From: Paraglaciecola chathamensis S18K6
GTDB taxonomy: Bacteria > Pseudomonadota > Gammaproteobacteria > Enterobacterales > Alteromonadaceae
DNA: 64,000 nt
NCBI GenBank assembly: GCA_000314955.1
Contig: BAEM01000053.1
Coordinates: 124,001 to 188,000, forward strand
Reading direction: 5' to 3'
This document shows positions 1-7,648 of the stretch, piece after piece (the stretch's first letter is position 1; each line of letters begins with the position of its first letter). The notes under the pieces are model-generated. The model was not told the DNA's origin. It made no database searches and saw nothing but the letters and a program-made list of their open reading frames with translations. Both the position numbers and the translations under genes were made by a program.

Positions 1-1686
1 AGCACCGCCAAGTACAATTAAATCCGCTAACGATACTTGTTTGTTACCGCTTTGCCTGTCGTTGAAGTCTTTTTTCACCTTGTTAAAGTACGTTAAAACC
101 TTGTTCAATTCCTCGGGGTTATTAACCTCCCAGTCTTTTTGTGGAGTGAGTTGAATACGAGCGCCGTTGACACCGCCCCGCATATCCGTCGCTCTGAAAC
201 TAGCTGCAGCCGCCCAAGCCGTCTTGACTAATTGAGCAGGCGTAATGTTGCCATCAAGTAATTTCTTCTTAAGTTGTTTGATGTCACTTTTATCAATTAG
301 TGAATAGTCCACGGTAGGAATAGGATCTTGCCATAGAAAGTCATCCGTTGGAGCTTCACCGCCTACGTAACGCGCTCGCGGGCCCATATCTCTATGAGTT
401 AATTTAAACCATGCTTTTGAAAACGCTAATTCAAATTCTTTCGGATTGGCATGAAAGCGCTCAGCGATTTTTCTGTACTCAGGATCCTCTTTCAGCGCTA
501 AATCGGTAGTAAACATAATAGGAGCATGACGTTTCGATTTAACATGTGCATCTGGTACCAAATTCGCCCCAGCGCCATCTTTAGGTATCCACTGAGTCGC
601 ACCTGCCGGACTTTCAGTTTTAACCCACTCAAACCCAAATAGATTGTCTAGGTACTGCATAGTCCATTGAGTTGGGCTAACGGACCATGCCCCTTCAAGG
701 CCGCTAGAGATTGTGTCTTCTGCATTGCCTTTTCCGCAATTGTTTTTCCAACCTAAGCCTTGCTCTTCAATTGCTGCGCCAGCTGGCGCGGGATCTAAAC
801 ATTCATTTGGTTTATGCGCACCGTGGGCTTTGCCAAAGGTGTGGCCCCCAGCGATGAGAGCCACCGTTTCTTCGTCATTCATGGCCATACGCGCAAATAC
901 GTCACGAATATCGGCAGCAGCTGAAAGAGGGTCGTGATTACCATTGGGCCCTTCAGGGTTTACGTAAATTAAGCCCATTTGCACCGCTGCTAGAGGCTCT
1001 TCCAATTTTCGCTCTGCGGAATAACGTTCATTCCCCCCCAGCCATTCTTTTTCTGGCCCCCAATAGACCAAATCTGGTTCAAAGTCATCTTCTCGCCCAC
1101 CGGCAAAGCCATAAATAGTAAAGCCCATTGACTCCATCGCCACATTTCCAGTAAGTACCATCAAATCAGCCCACGATAAACTGCGACCGTATTTTTGTTT
1201 AATTGGCCACAGCAAACGCCTAGCCTTATCAAGACTAACATTGTCAGGCCAACTATTGAGAGGTTCGAATCGCTGCTGACCACCTGCCCCGCCCCCACGT
1301 CCATCTGACATGCGATAGGTACCAGTACTGTGCCACGCCATTCGCACAAAGAAAGGTCCGTAGTGGCCATAATCTGCTGGCCACCAATCTTGAGAAGAGG
1401 TTAATAGTGATTCAATATCGCTTTTCACGTTCGCCAAATTTAACGATTTAAATGCCTCTGCGTAATTAAAGTCCTCGCCCAATGGATTCGATTTCGCATC
1501 ATTCTGCCTAAGCGGCTGCAAGTTCAGCTGCTCTGGCCACCAAAATGAGTTGGTCTTTGGCATACCATCGGCTAATGCGCTCTGGCTGATACAGATTGAG
1601 GCTATCGCCAAAGATACTGCAGTTATAAGACGGGTTGATGGATCCGTTGAAACGCTGGTTGAATGTTTATTTACTCTAGTTAACAT
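1..1686 (-). CDS. katG: Catalase-peroxidase, exported form (3' end outside window)
   Basis: Bifunctional haem enzyme that removes hydrogen peroxide (catalase and peroxidase). The 562 codons visible show family hallmarks: the distal-side RMAWHS segment with catalytic Arg/Trp/His, the LIYVNPEGP segment carrying the Tyr, a downstream Met in RMAMNDEET (together the Trp-Tyr-Met crosslink), and the proximal haem ligand His in GGHTFGK. The N-terminus carries a hydrophobic stretch ending SQSALADG, a signal peptide, so the enzyme is probably periplasmic (KatG2/KatP type), unlike cytoplasmic E. coli KatG. Two in-frame ATGs exist (1692 and 1686); 1686 is preferred because AGGG lies 8 nt upstream of it but only 2 nt from the other. 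KatG is about 720-750 residues, so roughly a quarter (the C-terminal domain) lies beyond position 1. No regulator site was recognised. Confidence 0.95.
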   Translation of the reverse strand, partial: MLTRVNKHSTSVSTDPSTRLITAVSLAIASICISQSALADGMPKTNSFWWPEQLNLQPLRQNDAKSNPLGEDFNYAEAFKSLNLANVKSDIESLLTSSQDWWPADYGHYGPFFVRMAWHSTGTYRMSDGRGGGAGGQQRFEPLNSWPDNVSLDKARRLLWPIKQKYGRSLSWADLMVLTGNVAMESMGFTIYGFAGGREDDFEPDLVYWGPEKEWLGGNERYSAERKLEEPLAAVQMGLIYVNPEGPNGNHDPLSAAADIRDVFARMAMNDEETVALIAGGHTFGKAHGAHKPNECLDPAPAGAAIEEQGLGWKNNCGKGNAEDTISSGLEGAWSVSPTQWTMQYLDNLFGFEWVKTESPAGATQWIPKDGAGANLVPDAHVKSKRHAPIMFTTDLALKEDPEYRKIAERFHANPKEFELAFSKAWFKLTHRDMGPRARYVGGEAPTDDFLWQDPIPTVDYSLIDKSDIKQLKKKLLDGNITPAQLVKTAWAAAASFRATDMRGGVNGARIQLTPQKDWEVNNPEELNKVLTYFNKVKKDFNDRQSGNKQVSLADLIVLGGA

Positions 1687-1914
1687 GCTCATGTCCCTTA
1701 CATTAGTCACTTTGCATAATGACTATAGGAGTTAGCGCAGATATATTGCAGTCGAAAAAACAGATTGCATCAATCTAAAATGTTAATCAATTGTTGCCTA
1801 AGCGTAACATTCGCAGGGCGAAGTTATTTACCAAAGACAGTCTCAAAATATAGCATTGCGTTAAATCTTGTGATGCGCAATCATACCGACCATTCATATA
1901 ATAAGAGTTAGAAA

Positions 1915-2085
1915 ATGTCTGCAGTAGAACTTCACTTCACGCTAGAAAAAGAAACCAAAAACAGCGTACGTTACAAAGAAGTCCCTGAAGAAGGCAAAGC
2001 GCCTATTTTAGGCTCAATATATGTGCAGAAGTGGTACGCCGGTACGTCGAAAAACATCAGTATAACCATAGAGAAGAAAGACTAA
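1915..2085 (+). CDS. Small conserved hypothetical protein, 56 residues
   Basis: An ATG at 1915 opens a 56-codon frame ending in TAA at 2083-2085. The protein starts MSAVELHFTLEKETKNSVRY, then KEVPEEGKAPILGSIYVQKW, and ends ITIEKKD. The alternating polar/hydrophobic pattern suggests a small all-beta fold. It resembles a widespread family of short proteins I remember from many bacteria (a TLEKETKGTVRY..., I-G-x-x-Y-x-x-K pattern), without assigned function. It is divergent from katG (about 230 bp) and convergent with the LRR-kinase gene, whose stop is 16 nt away. AAGAG about 8-10 nt upstream may serve as the ribosome binding site. Function unknown; coding status is supported by the conserved pattern and its filling of an otherwise empty gap. 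Confidence 0.75.
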   Translation: MSAVELHFTLEKETKNSVRYKEVPEEGKAPILGSIYVQKWYAGTSKNISITIEKKD

Positions 2086-2101
2086 ACCGAATCCTACCTT
2101 G

Positions 2102-3316
2102 TCAGTTTTTCATTTTCTCAGTTTCATTGTAGCCAGCCGCTAAACCGCGTATATCATCCATAAAATGCGCTAGCGCTCTGGCTTCAATTTGTTTGATTTT
2201 CTCTTGTTGTTGCGCGTTTAACATGTGATACATGCTCGCCGCACCGAAATCGCCGAAAATGATATTTCCTTCATCATCAAACAAGGTGTTGTGGGCGTAT
2301 AAATCCCCGTGACACACTTGGTTTTGATGCAAATGCTCAAATACGCCTTGCATTTGTTTTATGATCTTAGCGATTAATTCAGCGGATAAGGTAAAGCCTT
2401 CAGGGAAGGTATCTCGGGTACAACTTTTCAGTGAAGGCGGTAAGCCAAGATTACGATAGTGAGGAGGAATTAACGCCATCACCAAAGCCAAACAATTAGG
2501 CTCTGTGACCTGTGCCAAGGGTTTTACTAAATTAATATGCTGGCCGACTTTCAAACACACCTGAAGTTCGTCTTTTGGGTAACCGTCGCTTGTTACCTGT
2601 CCCTTGAATACCTTAACAGCAACCTCTTGAGGGAAGTCAGATTGTTCAGTCCATGTTGCTTTTGAAATTACCCCAGAGGCCCCCTGACCAAGCACTTCGT
2701 GCAAGGTGTAACTTGAAGATGAAACATGGGGTACATTTTCAATATGCAAATCAGCTGCTGAAAATGGATTACCTGCAAATGCAAACCAAGCGAGTTTGGG
2801 TAAATCCAACAGTTGATCTGGACAATGGGTTAAATTGTTCGCCGATATGCGCAATAACTCTAAGTTGTGCAGCTGGCTCATATTGTCAGGCAAGGTTGTC
2901 AATTTATTGCCTGCTAACGCCAGTTTTTGCATTAGGGGGCGTTCGCCTAAGGCCTTAGGAAGCGTCTCTATTTGATTGTCCGTTAAGATCAACCAGCGCA
3001 ACTTTGCAGGCAATGCACTCTCAGGTACCTGTTTAATCTTGTTAGCTTTAAAGCCAACCATTTCAAGGTTTTCACAAACACCTAATACTTCAGGCAAGAC
3101 TTCAAACGCGTTATTTGAGGCAAAGATGATGCGTAGCTTTTTAAGCGCGGCGAGCTCTTGAGGTAAGGAGCTTAATTTATTGTTCGATAAATCAAGCACC
3201 TCTAAAGTATCGGCTAGGGTTAAAATCGCTAAGGGAAATTCCGTGAGATTTTCAGATAAGGTAAGTTTTGTTACGCCAGCAAGCTGGCCACTTTTAAGCT
3301 GATTGAGTGTATGCAA
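2102..3316 (-). CDS. Leucine-rich-repeat protein with C-terminal protein kinase domain
   Basis: 404 residues, no signal peptide, probably cytoplasmic. Residues about 10-185 form seven to eight bacterial-type LRRs of about 23 residues (for example LEVLDLSNNKLSSLPQELAA). From about residue 200 there is a eukaryotic-like kinase domain: glycine loop VLGQGASGVISKA, ATP-anchoring Lys in EVAVKVFKG, catalytic loop CHGDLYAHN (HGD in place of HRD, catalytic Asp and metal-binding Asn kept) near 335, and DFG in IIFGDFGAAS near 356. The domain ends soon after, so the C-lobe is short compared with a full kinase of about 260 residues. This LRR-kinase arrangement is known in scattered marine proteobacteria; substrates are unknown. 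The gene stands alone, convergent with the 56-residue gene. Confidence 0.85.
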   Translation of the reverse strand: MHTLNQLKSGQLAGVTKLTLSENLTEFPLAILTLADTLEVLDLSNNKLSSLPQELAALKKLRIIFASNNAFEVLPEVLGVCENLEMVGFKANKIKQVPESALPAKLRWLILTDNQIETLPKALGERPLMQKLALAGNKLTTLPDNMSQLHNLELLRISANNLTHCPDQLLDLPKLAWFAFAGNPFSAADLHIENVPHVSSSSYTLHEVLGQGASGVISKATWTEQSDFPQEVAVKVFKGQVTSDGYPKDELQVCLKVGQHINLVKPLAQVTEPNCLALVMALIPPHYRNLGLPPSLKSCTRDTFPEGFTLSAELIAKIIKQMQGVFEHLHQNQVCHGDLYAHNTLFDDEGNIIFGDFGAASMYHMLNAQQQEKIKQIEARALAHFMDDIRGLAAGYNETEKMKN

Positions 3317-3463
3317 TGTGAAAAACCCGATGTAAAAAGTAAAGAGGCCTTACCTCGATTAAAGCGGCCGCTAGCCTACTGAAAACCAGACGAAAAAGAT
3401 AGTTCCACTTTGTGAATACACCTCAATTTAAGCTCATTAAAGTACAGCCTTTGTCAGCTGTTT

Positions 3464-4072
3464 TTACCCCGAGGGCGATACCACATAAACCAGTTCGCCC
3501 TGTTCCCTATTCATCACAACAACCTCTTGTAGCAACCATTGCCCTGCTAAGTCAGTTGCGTACACATACACCTCAGCTGTGGACTTATCGCCTGTGATTG
3601 AGTAGTTCAAATTCGCCTTGCCGCCTTCCCCTGAATAGGTTATTTCTCCTAAGACAAAAAATCCAGGTTCAGGGTTTTCCCCTACCATCGATATCACTTG
3701 CGGATGTGCTTTAACGGCCTCAACGGATAATTCGTATGCATCACCTTTCATCATGCTGAGCATAGACATAAGCATTGCGGGGCATATCACAAAAATAAGA
3801 ATTAGACCGGCATTACGCCATTTCCTTTGGGTCGATTTAAAATGCGCAACATCACGCCAAGTACGATTTTGCCATGCCCACTGGTTTCCCTTAGCGCCTA
3901 AAACAAACATCATCACGACATTAACAATAGGAACAAACATCAACAGTGCAATAAACGTACTATTACCGATTCCCCATATCCAATTAAGTAAAAATGCCCC
4001 CCAGTTCCAGCCTTTTATTTCCTCAGGTATCACTGACGTCTTACCCATCCCTGAAATGTATTCTTTTTCCAT
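3464..4072 (-). CDS. Membrane protein with Coa1-like (cytochrome oxidase assembly factor 1) domain
   Basis: 202 residues. The N-terminal half has the GWNWGAFLLNWIWGIGN signature followed by a hydrophobic segment, a basic loop (QWAWQNRTWRDVAHFKSTQRKW) and a second membrane segment near residues 87-107. The C-terminal half, GEITYSGEGGKANLNYSITG... then AEVYVYATDLAGQWLLQEVVV, matches the Coa1/Tim21-like pattern in which a short beta domain sits outside the membrane. In bacteria such proteins are mostly uncharacterised; no cytochrome oxidase genes are nearby, so a role in oxidase assembly is not supported by context. GGAGC lies about 9 nt upstream of the ATG. Monocistronic, divergent from the amine oxidase gene. 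Confidence 0.7.
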   Translation of the reverse strand: MEKEYISGMGKTSVIPEEIKGWNWGAFLLNWIWGIGNSTFIALLMFVPIVNVVMMFVLGAKGNQWAWQNRTWRDVAHFKSTQRKWRNAGLILIFVICPAMLMSMLSMMKGDAYELSVEAVKAHPQVISMVGENPEPGFFVLGEITYSGEGGKANLNYSITGDKSTAEVYVYATDLAGQWLLQEVVVMNREQGELVYVVSPSG

Positions 4073-4392
4073 GTTTGTTCTTGCTCCGTTTTTTTAGGGT
4101 TGCCTAAAATTGGCATGCGCTCTTTATGATGCCACAGGTTCGTTGAGCATGACATTGAGAACATTTTGCTTAGCCACTGAATTTATTGAAATTAAGGGCA
4201 ATTCGCATCTCATTCTAATTTGGGGTAATAGCAGCTTCACGTTGTCATTAACTCGCTAACAAGTTCCTTTTTATAACTTAAATGAACGTAACCCATTCAT
4301 AGGCAGCCTGACAGCATTTAAATCTACCTATCAATAGATATAGTGATTTATAAGCGTTATAGTATAGCGATTTAGTAAAAAGGGAAATCAGC
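4073..4392. other. Divergent intergenic region, 320 bp
   Basis: This gap separates the minus-strand Coa1-like gene from the plus-strand amine oxidase gene and must hold both promoters. AT-rich stretches at about 4330-4375 (TTATAAGCG, TATAGTATAG) are plausible -10 material for the oxidase gene. No gene, strong hairpin or repeat was seen. Confidence 0.5.
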
Positions 4393-5631
4393 GTGCAACA
4401 CACAAATGTGATAATCATCGGTGGCGGTTTAGCAGGTTTGCATACAGCCAACAGGCTTAAGGCTTTAAACATCCCTTGTATATTGCTTGAAGCTAAAGAC
4501 CATCTTGGCGGGCGAATAGATTCTGTTTCTGCCAGCAATATTGAGCAAGAGCCTAGTGAGTTTGCTAGTCAATTTGATCATAGCCATGATATGGGCCCGA
4601 CGTGGATTTTCCCTCACCAATACAAAATTCAAGCTTTGGTAAAGGAATTAGGGCTTAAATTGTTCGAGCAATACGCTGCGGGTGATGTACTTTTTCAAGC
4701 CCCAAACGCTGCACAGCCTAGGCAAATTGCTGGTGCGGGTGCGATGCAATTGTTTCGCCTATCAGGCGGCATGTATCAGTTGGTCAATTCGATCAGCAAA
4801 GAATTAGATAACCCAGAATCACAATGCCAAATTAAACTCGACCACTGTGTGAGTAATATCAGGCGCGATAAAACAACTGGAACCTGGACTATCTGCGGGC
4901 ACCACCAAACGCAAAATAGGGTTAAAAGCCAATCATCTCCCTACAAATATCAAGCCGAACTTAGCCGTTTCAACTACAGCGCACAGCATCTAGTGCTTGC
5001 GTTGCCCCCGCGGGTAATCGAGCGCGATCTGGCCTCGAGGACTTGGGGTTCTCCTTTGTTAAATCAGCGCTTAACAGAGGTACAAACCTGGATGGCCGCC
5101 CAGGCTAAATTTGTGGCAACCTATCCTTACCCATTTTGGCGTGACAAAGGTCTTTCAGGTCAGGCATTTAGCCAAGTCGGCCCCATGATAGAAATGCACG
5201 ATGCAAGCGCCGGGGAAAATAGCAGTTATGGGCTATTTGGCTTTATTGGAATTCCCCCAGGCCAACGTAATCAACTAAGCGCAAACCAGTTAAAACAAGC
5301 TTGCCTAGATCAGCTTGCGTTCTTCTATGGTGAAGATGCCTATAACGTGACAGATTGTTATGTTAAAGATTGGGCAATTGATCCTTTTTGCACCACTGAG
5401 CAAGATATCAATGAGCCCTCTAAACACCCTGAATTTAATCATCACGGGCTAGAAGATGAGCTGACAGCGCTTGGTTTGTATTTGGCCGGTAGCGAATTTG
5501 CCGAGCAAGATGCAGGCTATTTAGAAGGTGCGTTACATTCAGCGGATAAAGCGGTATCAGCAATTCATGATGGACTACTTAATGACGGAGTAATTCATGA
5601 TAAACCGCGCACCAAGGTTGATTCGCTCTAG
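4393..5631 (+). CDS. FAD-dependent amine oxidase (monoamine-oxidase-like)
   Basis: 412 residues with a GTG start at 4393, preceded by AAGGGA at a normal distance. The N-terminus VIIIGGGLAGLHTANRL is the Rossmann dinucleotide-binding motif (GxGxxG), followed by LLEAKDHLGGRID, the flavin-containing amine oxidase motif (E binding ribose, then GGR). MGPTWIF follows near residue 73, and the C-terminal GSEFAEQDAGYLEGALHSADKA is the second FAD contact typical of MAO/polyamine oxidase relatives. It probably oxidises an amine to an aldehyde with release of ammonia and peroxide. The substrate cannot be told from sequence; no substrate-specific neighbours are present. No signal peptide, so cytoplasmic. 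Single gene, followed by 13-bp repeats. Confidence 0.85.
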   Translation: MQHTNVIIIGGGLAGLHTANRLKALNIPCILLEAKDHLGGRIDSVSASNIEQEPSEFASQFDHSHDMGPTWIFPHQYKIQALVKELGLKLFEQYAAGDVLFQAPNAAQPRQIAGAGAMQLFRLSGGMYQLVNSISKELDNPESQCQIKLDHCVSNIRRDKTTGTWTICGHHQTQNRVKSQSSPYKYQAELSRFNYSAQHLVLALPPRVIERDLASRTWGSPLLNQRLTEVQTWMAAQAKFVATYPYPFWRDKGLSGQAFSQVGPMIEMHDASAGENSSYGLFGFIGIPPGQRNQLSANQLKQACLDQLAFFYGEDAYNVTDCYVKDWAIDPFCTTEQDINEPSKHPEFNHHGLEDELTALGLYLAGSEFAEQDAGYLEGALHSADKAVSAIHDGLLNDGVIHDKPRTKVDSL

Positions 5632-5700
5632 TCGCTCAGGGGCTTTTTGCCCCCATACTAATTGCCTCATACTAAGCAGTATTTCAAAGCGACGCTCACA

Positions 5701-5739
5701 GAGTAAGCTCCTAGAGTAAGCTCCTAGAGTAAGCTCCAA
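5701..5739. repeat. 13-bp tandem repeat, three units
   Basis: Three head-to-tail units GAGTAAGCTCCTA (the last ending CAA) at 5701, 5714 and 5727, located 70 bp after the amine oxidase stop in the convergent gap before the DUF2986 gene. Non-coding as far as I can tell. Confidence 0.9.
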
Positions 5740-5797
5740 TTCATTAAAAAAGCTATTTCGCGCCAACTAGGGCTTGGCTATTCTCTTGAGCTTGCTC

Positions 5798-5989
5798 TCA
5801 ATTTTGGTCTTGGTTTTGATTTTGGTTTTGCTCTGGTGCTTGCGTTGAATGCTCTGCTTCTGCAGCAGCTTCAAGCTTAGCCCGCTCCGCTTTTGATACA
5901 TAGCCCGATTTCTTCTTGCCGCTATTTTTAGCCGCAACCGCTTTCACTCGTTTCTTATGTATCTGGGTGAGTTTTTTCTTTCTATTCAT
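5798..5989 (-). CDS. DUF2986 family small basic protein
   Basis: 63 residues: MNRKKKLTQIHKKRVKAVAA, a very basic N-terminal half, then SGYVSKAERAKLEAAAEAEH and a Gln/Asn-rich tail made of a QN repeat (about residues 54-63). The RKKK...Q-I-x-K-K...YVSKAERA pattern matches DUF2986, a short family common in Alteromonadales, Vibrionales and Shewanella with no known function. The basic character suggests nucleic acid or ribosome contact, but this is inference only. The low-complexity tail is encoded by repeated TTTTGATTTTGG-like sequence (5805-5835), which could vary in length between strains. Confidence 0.75.
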   Translation of the reverse strand: MNRKKKLTQIHKKRVKAVAAKNSGKKKSGYVSKAERAKLEAAAEAEHSTQAPEQNQNQNQDQN

Positions 5990-6301
5990 GTTTTATCTAT
6001 CTACTTTTTTGATTTTCAGTCGTCGCACTCAAATATCATGCTCAAACGCCTGAGTCAGTATGTAATCAATAAGCTAAACGCTTCAATTGGCACATTATAC
6101 CCCATCCGTTGTGCACTGGTGTTTTTCTTTCGAGATGGATTTTTCTTCGTTGAGTGCTTTGTTTATGTGTTTCTTTCTATATAAGCCATTAAAAGCTGTT
6201 AGTATGCGCGCGTTAACGACGTATCGAGCTGTTTACCACGCGTTTAGCACCTGTGAGGTAGCGTTGACGTCATTCATTTTTTCCCACTTTATAGGTATAC
6301 C
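5990..6301. other. Divergent intergenic region, 312 bp
   Basis: Lies between the DUF2986 gene (minus) and yggL (plus), so it should contain both promoters. Open frames in it (for example 6087-6353 plus) overlap the yggL start and lack family resemblance, so I regard them as chance. No hairpin, repeat or known operator was recognised. Confidence 0.5.
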
Positions 6302-6640
6302 ATGTCAGAAAAAACCAGCAGAAACAGACGCATTCGTAAAAAGCTCCACTTAGACGAGTGGGCCATTCTCGGCTTTGAGTTTAGCTGCAATCTTGCTGAG
6401 GCGTCAGAACAAGAATACGAGTCGTTTTTTAACACCTTTGCTGATGTTGTAATCGAGCAGCACCTTTATATAACACTTAACGATGAGAGCGAAACCCTAG
6501 AAGGCTTCGTGACCTCTGCTGATCGCTATGGCAACGCCACTGAAGAAGATAAAAGCGCTATTGAAAGCTTTCTATCAGGTCAGAGTATTGTCAGCGATGT
6601 AAAAGTCGGCCCCTTGGTTGATGCTATGTACGGTATTTAG
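6302..6640 (+). CDS. yggL: YggL family (DUF469) 50S ribosome-associated protein
   Basis: 112 residues. The N-terminus SRNRRIRKKLHLDEWAILGF corresponds to the conserved start of E. coli YggL (NRSRRLRKKMHIDEFQELGF), followed by the acidic E-x-x-Y-x-x-F-x-x-x-F-x-x-x-V-I-E segment and the YGNATEEDKSAIESFLSG helix. YggL has been reported to bind the 50S subunit and influence subunit joining; that is family knowledge, not seen here. Length matches the family (about 108). In E. coli the gene follows trmB and mutY, whereas here it stands alone. Confidence 0.9.
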   Translation: MSEKTSRNRRIRKKLHLDEWAILGFEFSCNLAEASEQEYESFFNTFADVVIEQHLYITLNDESETLEGFVTSADRYGNATEEDKSAIESFLSGQSIVSDVKVGPLVDAMYGI

Positions 6641-6730
6641 TCTCGCCTTTTAAATCATTCCGTTTTCCAAGCGTTGTGCGCGCTCGCTGCACGTCAACGC
6701 AAGGTGCTTATATTCTTCAGCGGTTTATTG

Positions 6731-7276
6731 TCAAACCCCAAATGGTCGCTGAGTATCTTTACTATCGATAGCAGCACCTGATAACAACGCCTGTTGCGCT
6801 TCTTTCTCGGCCGCTCGCTCACTTGCCTGCTCAACTAAATCTTGCATCAATTGCGAAAGCGCATCAATACGCTCATTGATGACTTCAAGTCTCTGCTGTT
6901 GTGCCTCGTTTAATGTTTCTTTTTCAATCAGGCTGTCACGCTCGGCCTCTAGTGCTTCAAGCTCTGCCTTCAGTTCGTCTAGCGTGCGCTTATCCACACC
7001 TAACCTGTTCGCTAATAAATATTCAAAAGCCTCTTCACCGAAAGAAGGCTTGGCTTGATCATTTTCTTGTGCGCTTTGTTTGGTGTCAGCGGCATTTTTT
7101 GAATCGGTAATACTGTCCTGTTGTGACGATTGTTGAACAGCTAATTGAGCGGCAAAGGCTTGCCCACTGGAGGAAGGATTTTGCTCATTAGCACTCCCGG
7201 CTTGTCGAGTGGTGCCGCTGGCTCTATTTGCGTATTCCTGTTGCCATTTCTCGTACTCAAAACTAGTCACTATCAT
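6731..7276 (-). CDS. Hypothetical protein with long coiled coil
   Basis: 181 residues, no recognised domain. The N-terminal third is low-complexity and Gln/Ser-rich (residues about 20-75). Residues about 95-160 are a strongly charged heptad-like helix (KRTLDELKAELEALEAERDS then RLEVINERIDALSQLMQDLV), a clear coiled coil. No signal peptide or membrane segment. AAGGAG lies about 10 nt before the ATG, supporting real translation. Monocistronic, convergent with yggL. The layout (flexible N-terminus, then coiled coil) resembles small putative scaffold or motility-associated proteins of related bacteria, but no function can be assigned. Confidence 0.7.
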   Translation of the reverse strand: MIVTSFEYEKWQQEYANRASGTTRQAGSANEQNPSSSGQAFAAQLAVQQSSQQDSITDSKNAADTKQSAQENDQAKPSFGEEAFEYLLANRLGVDKRTLDELKAELEALEAERDSLIEKETLNEAQQQRLEVINERIDALSQLMQDLVEQASERAAEKEAQQALLSGAAIDSKDTQRPFGV

Positions 7277-7456
7277 CGTTTTTCACTCCTTCGATCAAAG
7301 GTTCTATGTATAAATTGTTGTTAATACTAGGTGTTACAACATGTACAAAAGATGCTGCAATTTCAGCGCCATATCGATGAAATAAGAAAATATGAGAACC
7401 GCGCTATATCAATAGCACGCATAGCGAAAACCAATAGTTCAAATCTATAAAAACAA

Positions 7457-7484
7457 AAAACGCGATAGTCTATATCGCGTTTTG
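7457..7484 (-). terminator. Rho-independent terminator after the pullulanase operon
   Basis: Inverted repeat AACGCGATA ... TATCGCGTT (about 7459-7481) with a 5-base loop. Read on the minus strand the stem is followed by TTTTTTGTTTTT, a good uridine tract. It sits about 165 nt beyond the pullulanase stop; a stem on the plus strand also ends in TTTTGTTT, so it could work in both directions. Confidence 0.7.
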
Positions 7485-7591
7485 TTTAGTTATGTTTCGC
7501 AAGAGGCTTGCCGTCATCAGCTATGCCACACGCTATGCACTTCACACGCTGTGCACTCTATACGATGTGTGCATAGAGCATGATGCAAGGG

Positions 7592-7619
7592 GCGCGGCTC
7601 ACAATACAGTGAGCCGCGC
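7592..7619 (-). terminator. GC-rich hairpin directly after pullulanase stop
   Basis: Perfect 11-bp inverted repeat GCGCGGCTCAC / GTGAGCCGCGC with a 6-base loop, 30 nt past the pullulanase stop. It lacks a uridine tract on either strand, so it may protect the mRNA 3' end or pause polymerase rather than terminate alone. Confidence 0.5.
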
Positions 7620-7648
7620 TTAAGCCTTAAGCGCAAAACTCAACTTTA

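Larger units (their letters stand above)
7277..7648. other. Intergenic region with two hairpins
   Basis: This 372-bp gap holds the 3' region of the pullulanase operon and, at its left end, the promoter region of the coiled-coil gene. It contains two inverted repeats, listed separately, and between them a stretch of short near-repeats built on CACGCTATGCACT/CACGCTGTGCACT (about 7528-7556). No gene seen. Confidence 0.6.

Noticed and set aside
5575-5766. 63-residue minus-strand ORF across the 13-bp repeats
   Set aside because: Formed partly by repeat sequence and the antisense of the amine oxidase end; no supporting signal.
6087-6353. 88-residue plus-strand ORF upstream of yggL
   Set aside because: Overlaps the well-supported yggL start in another frame and has no family pattern.
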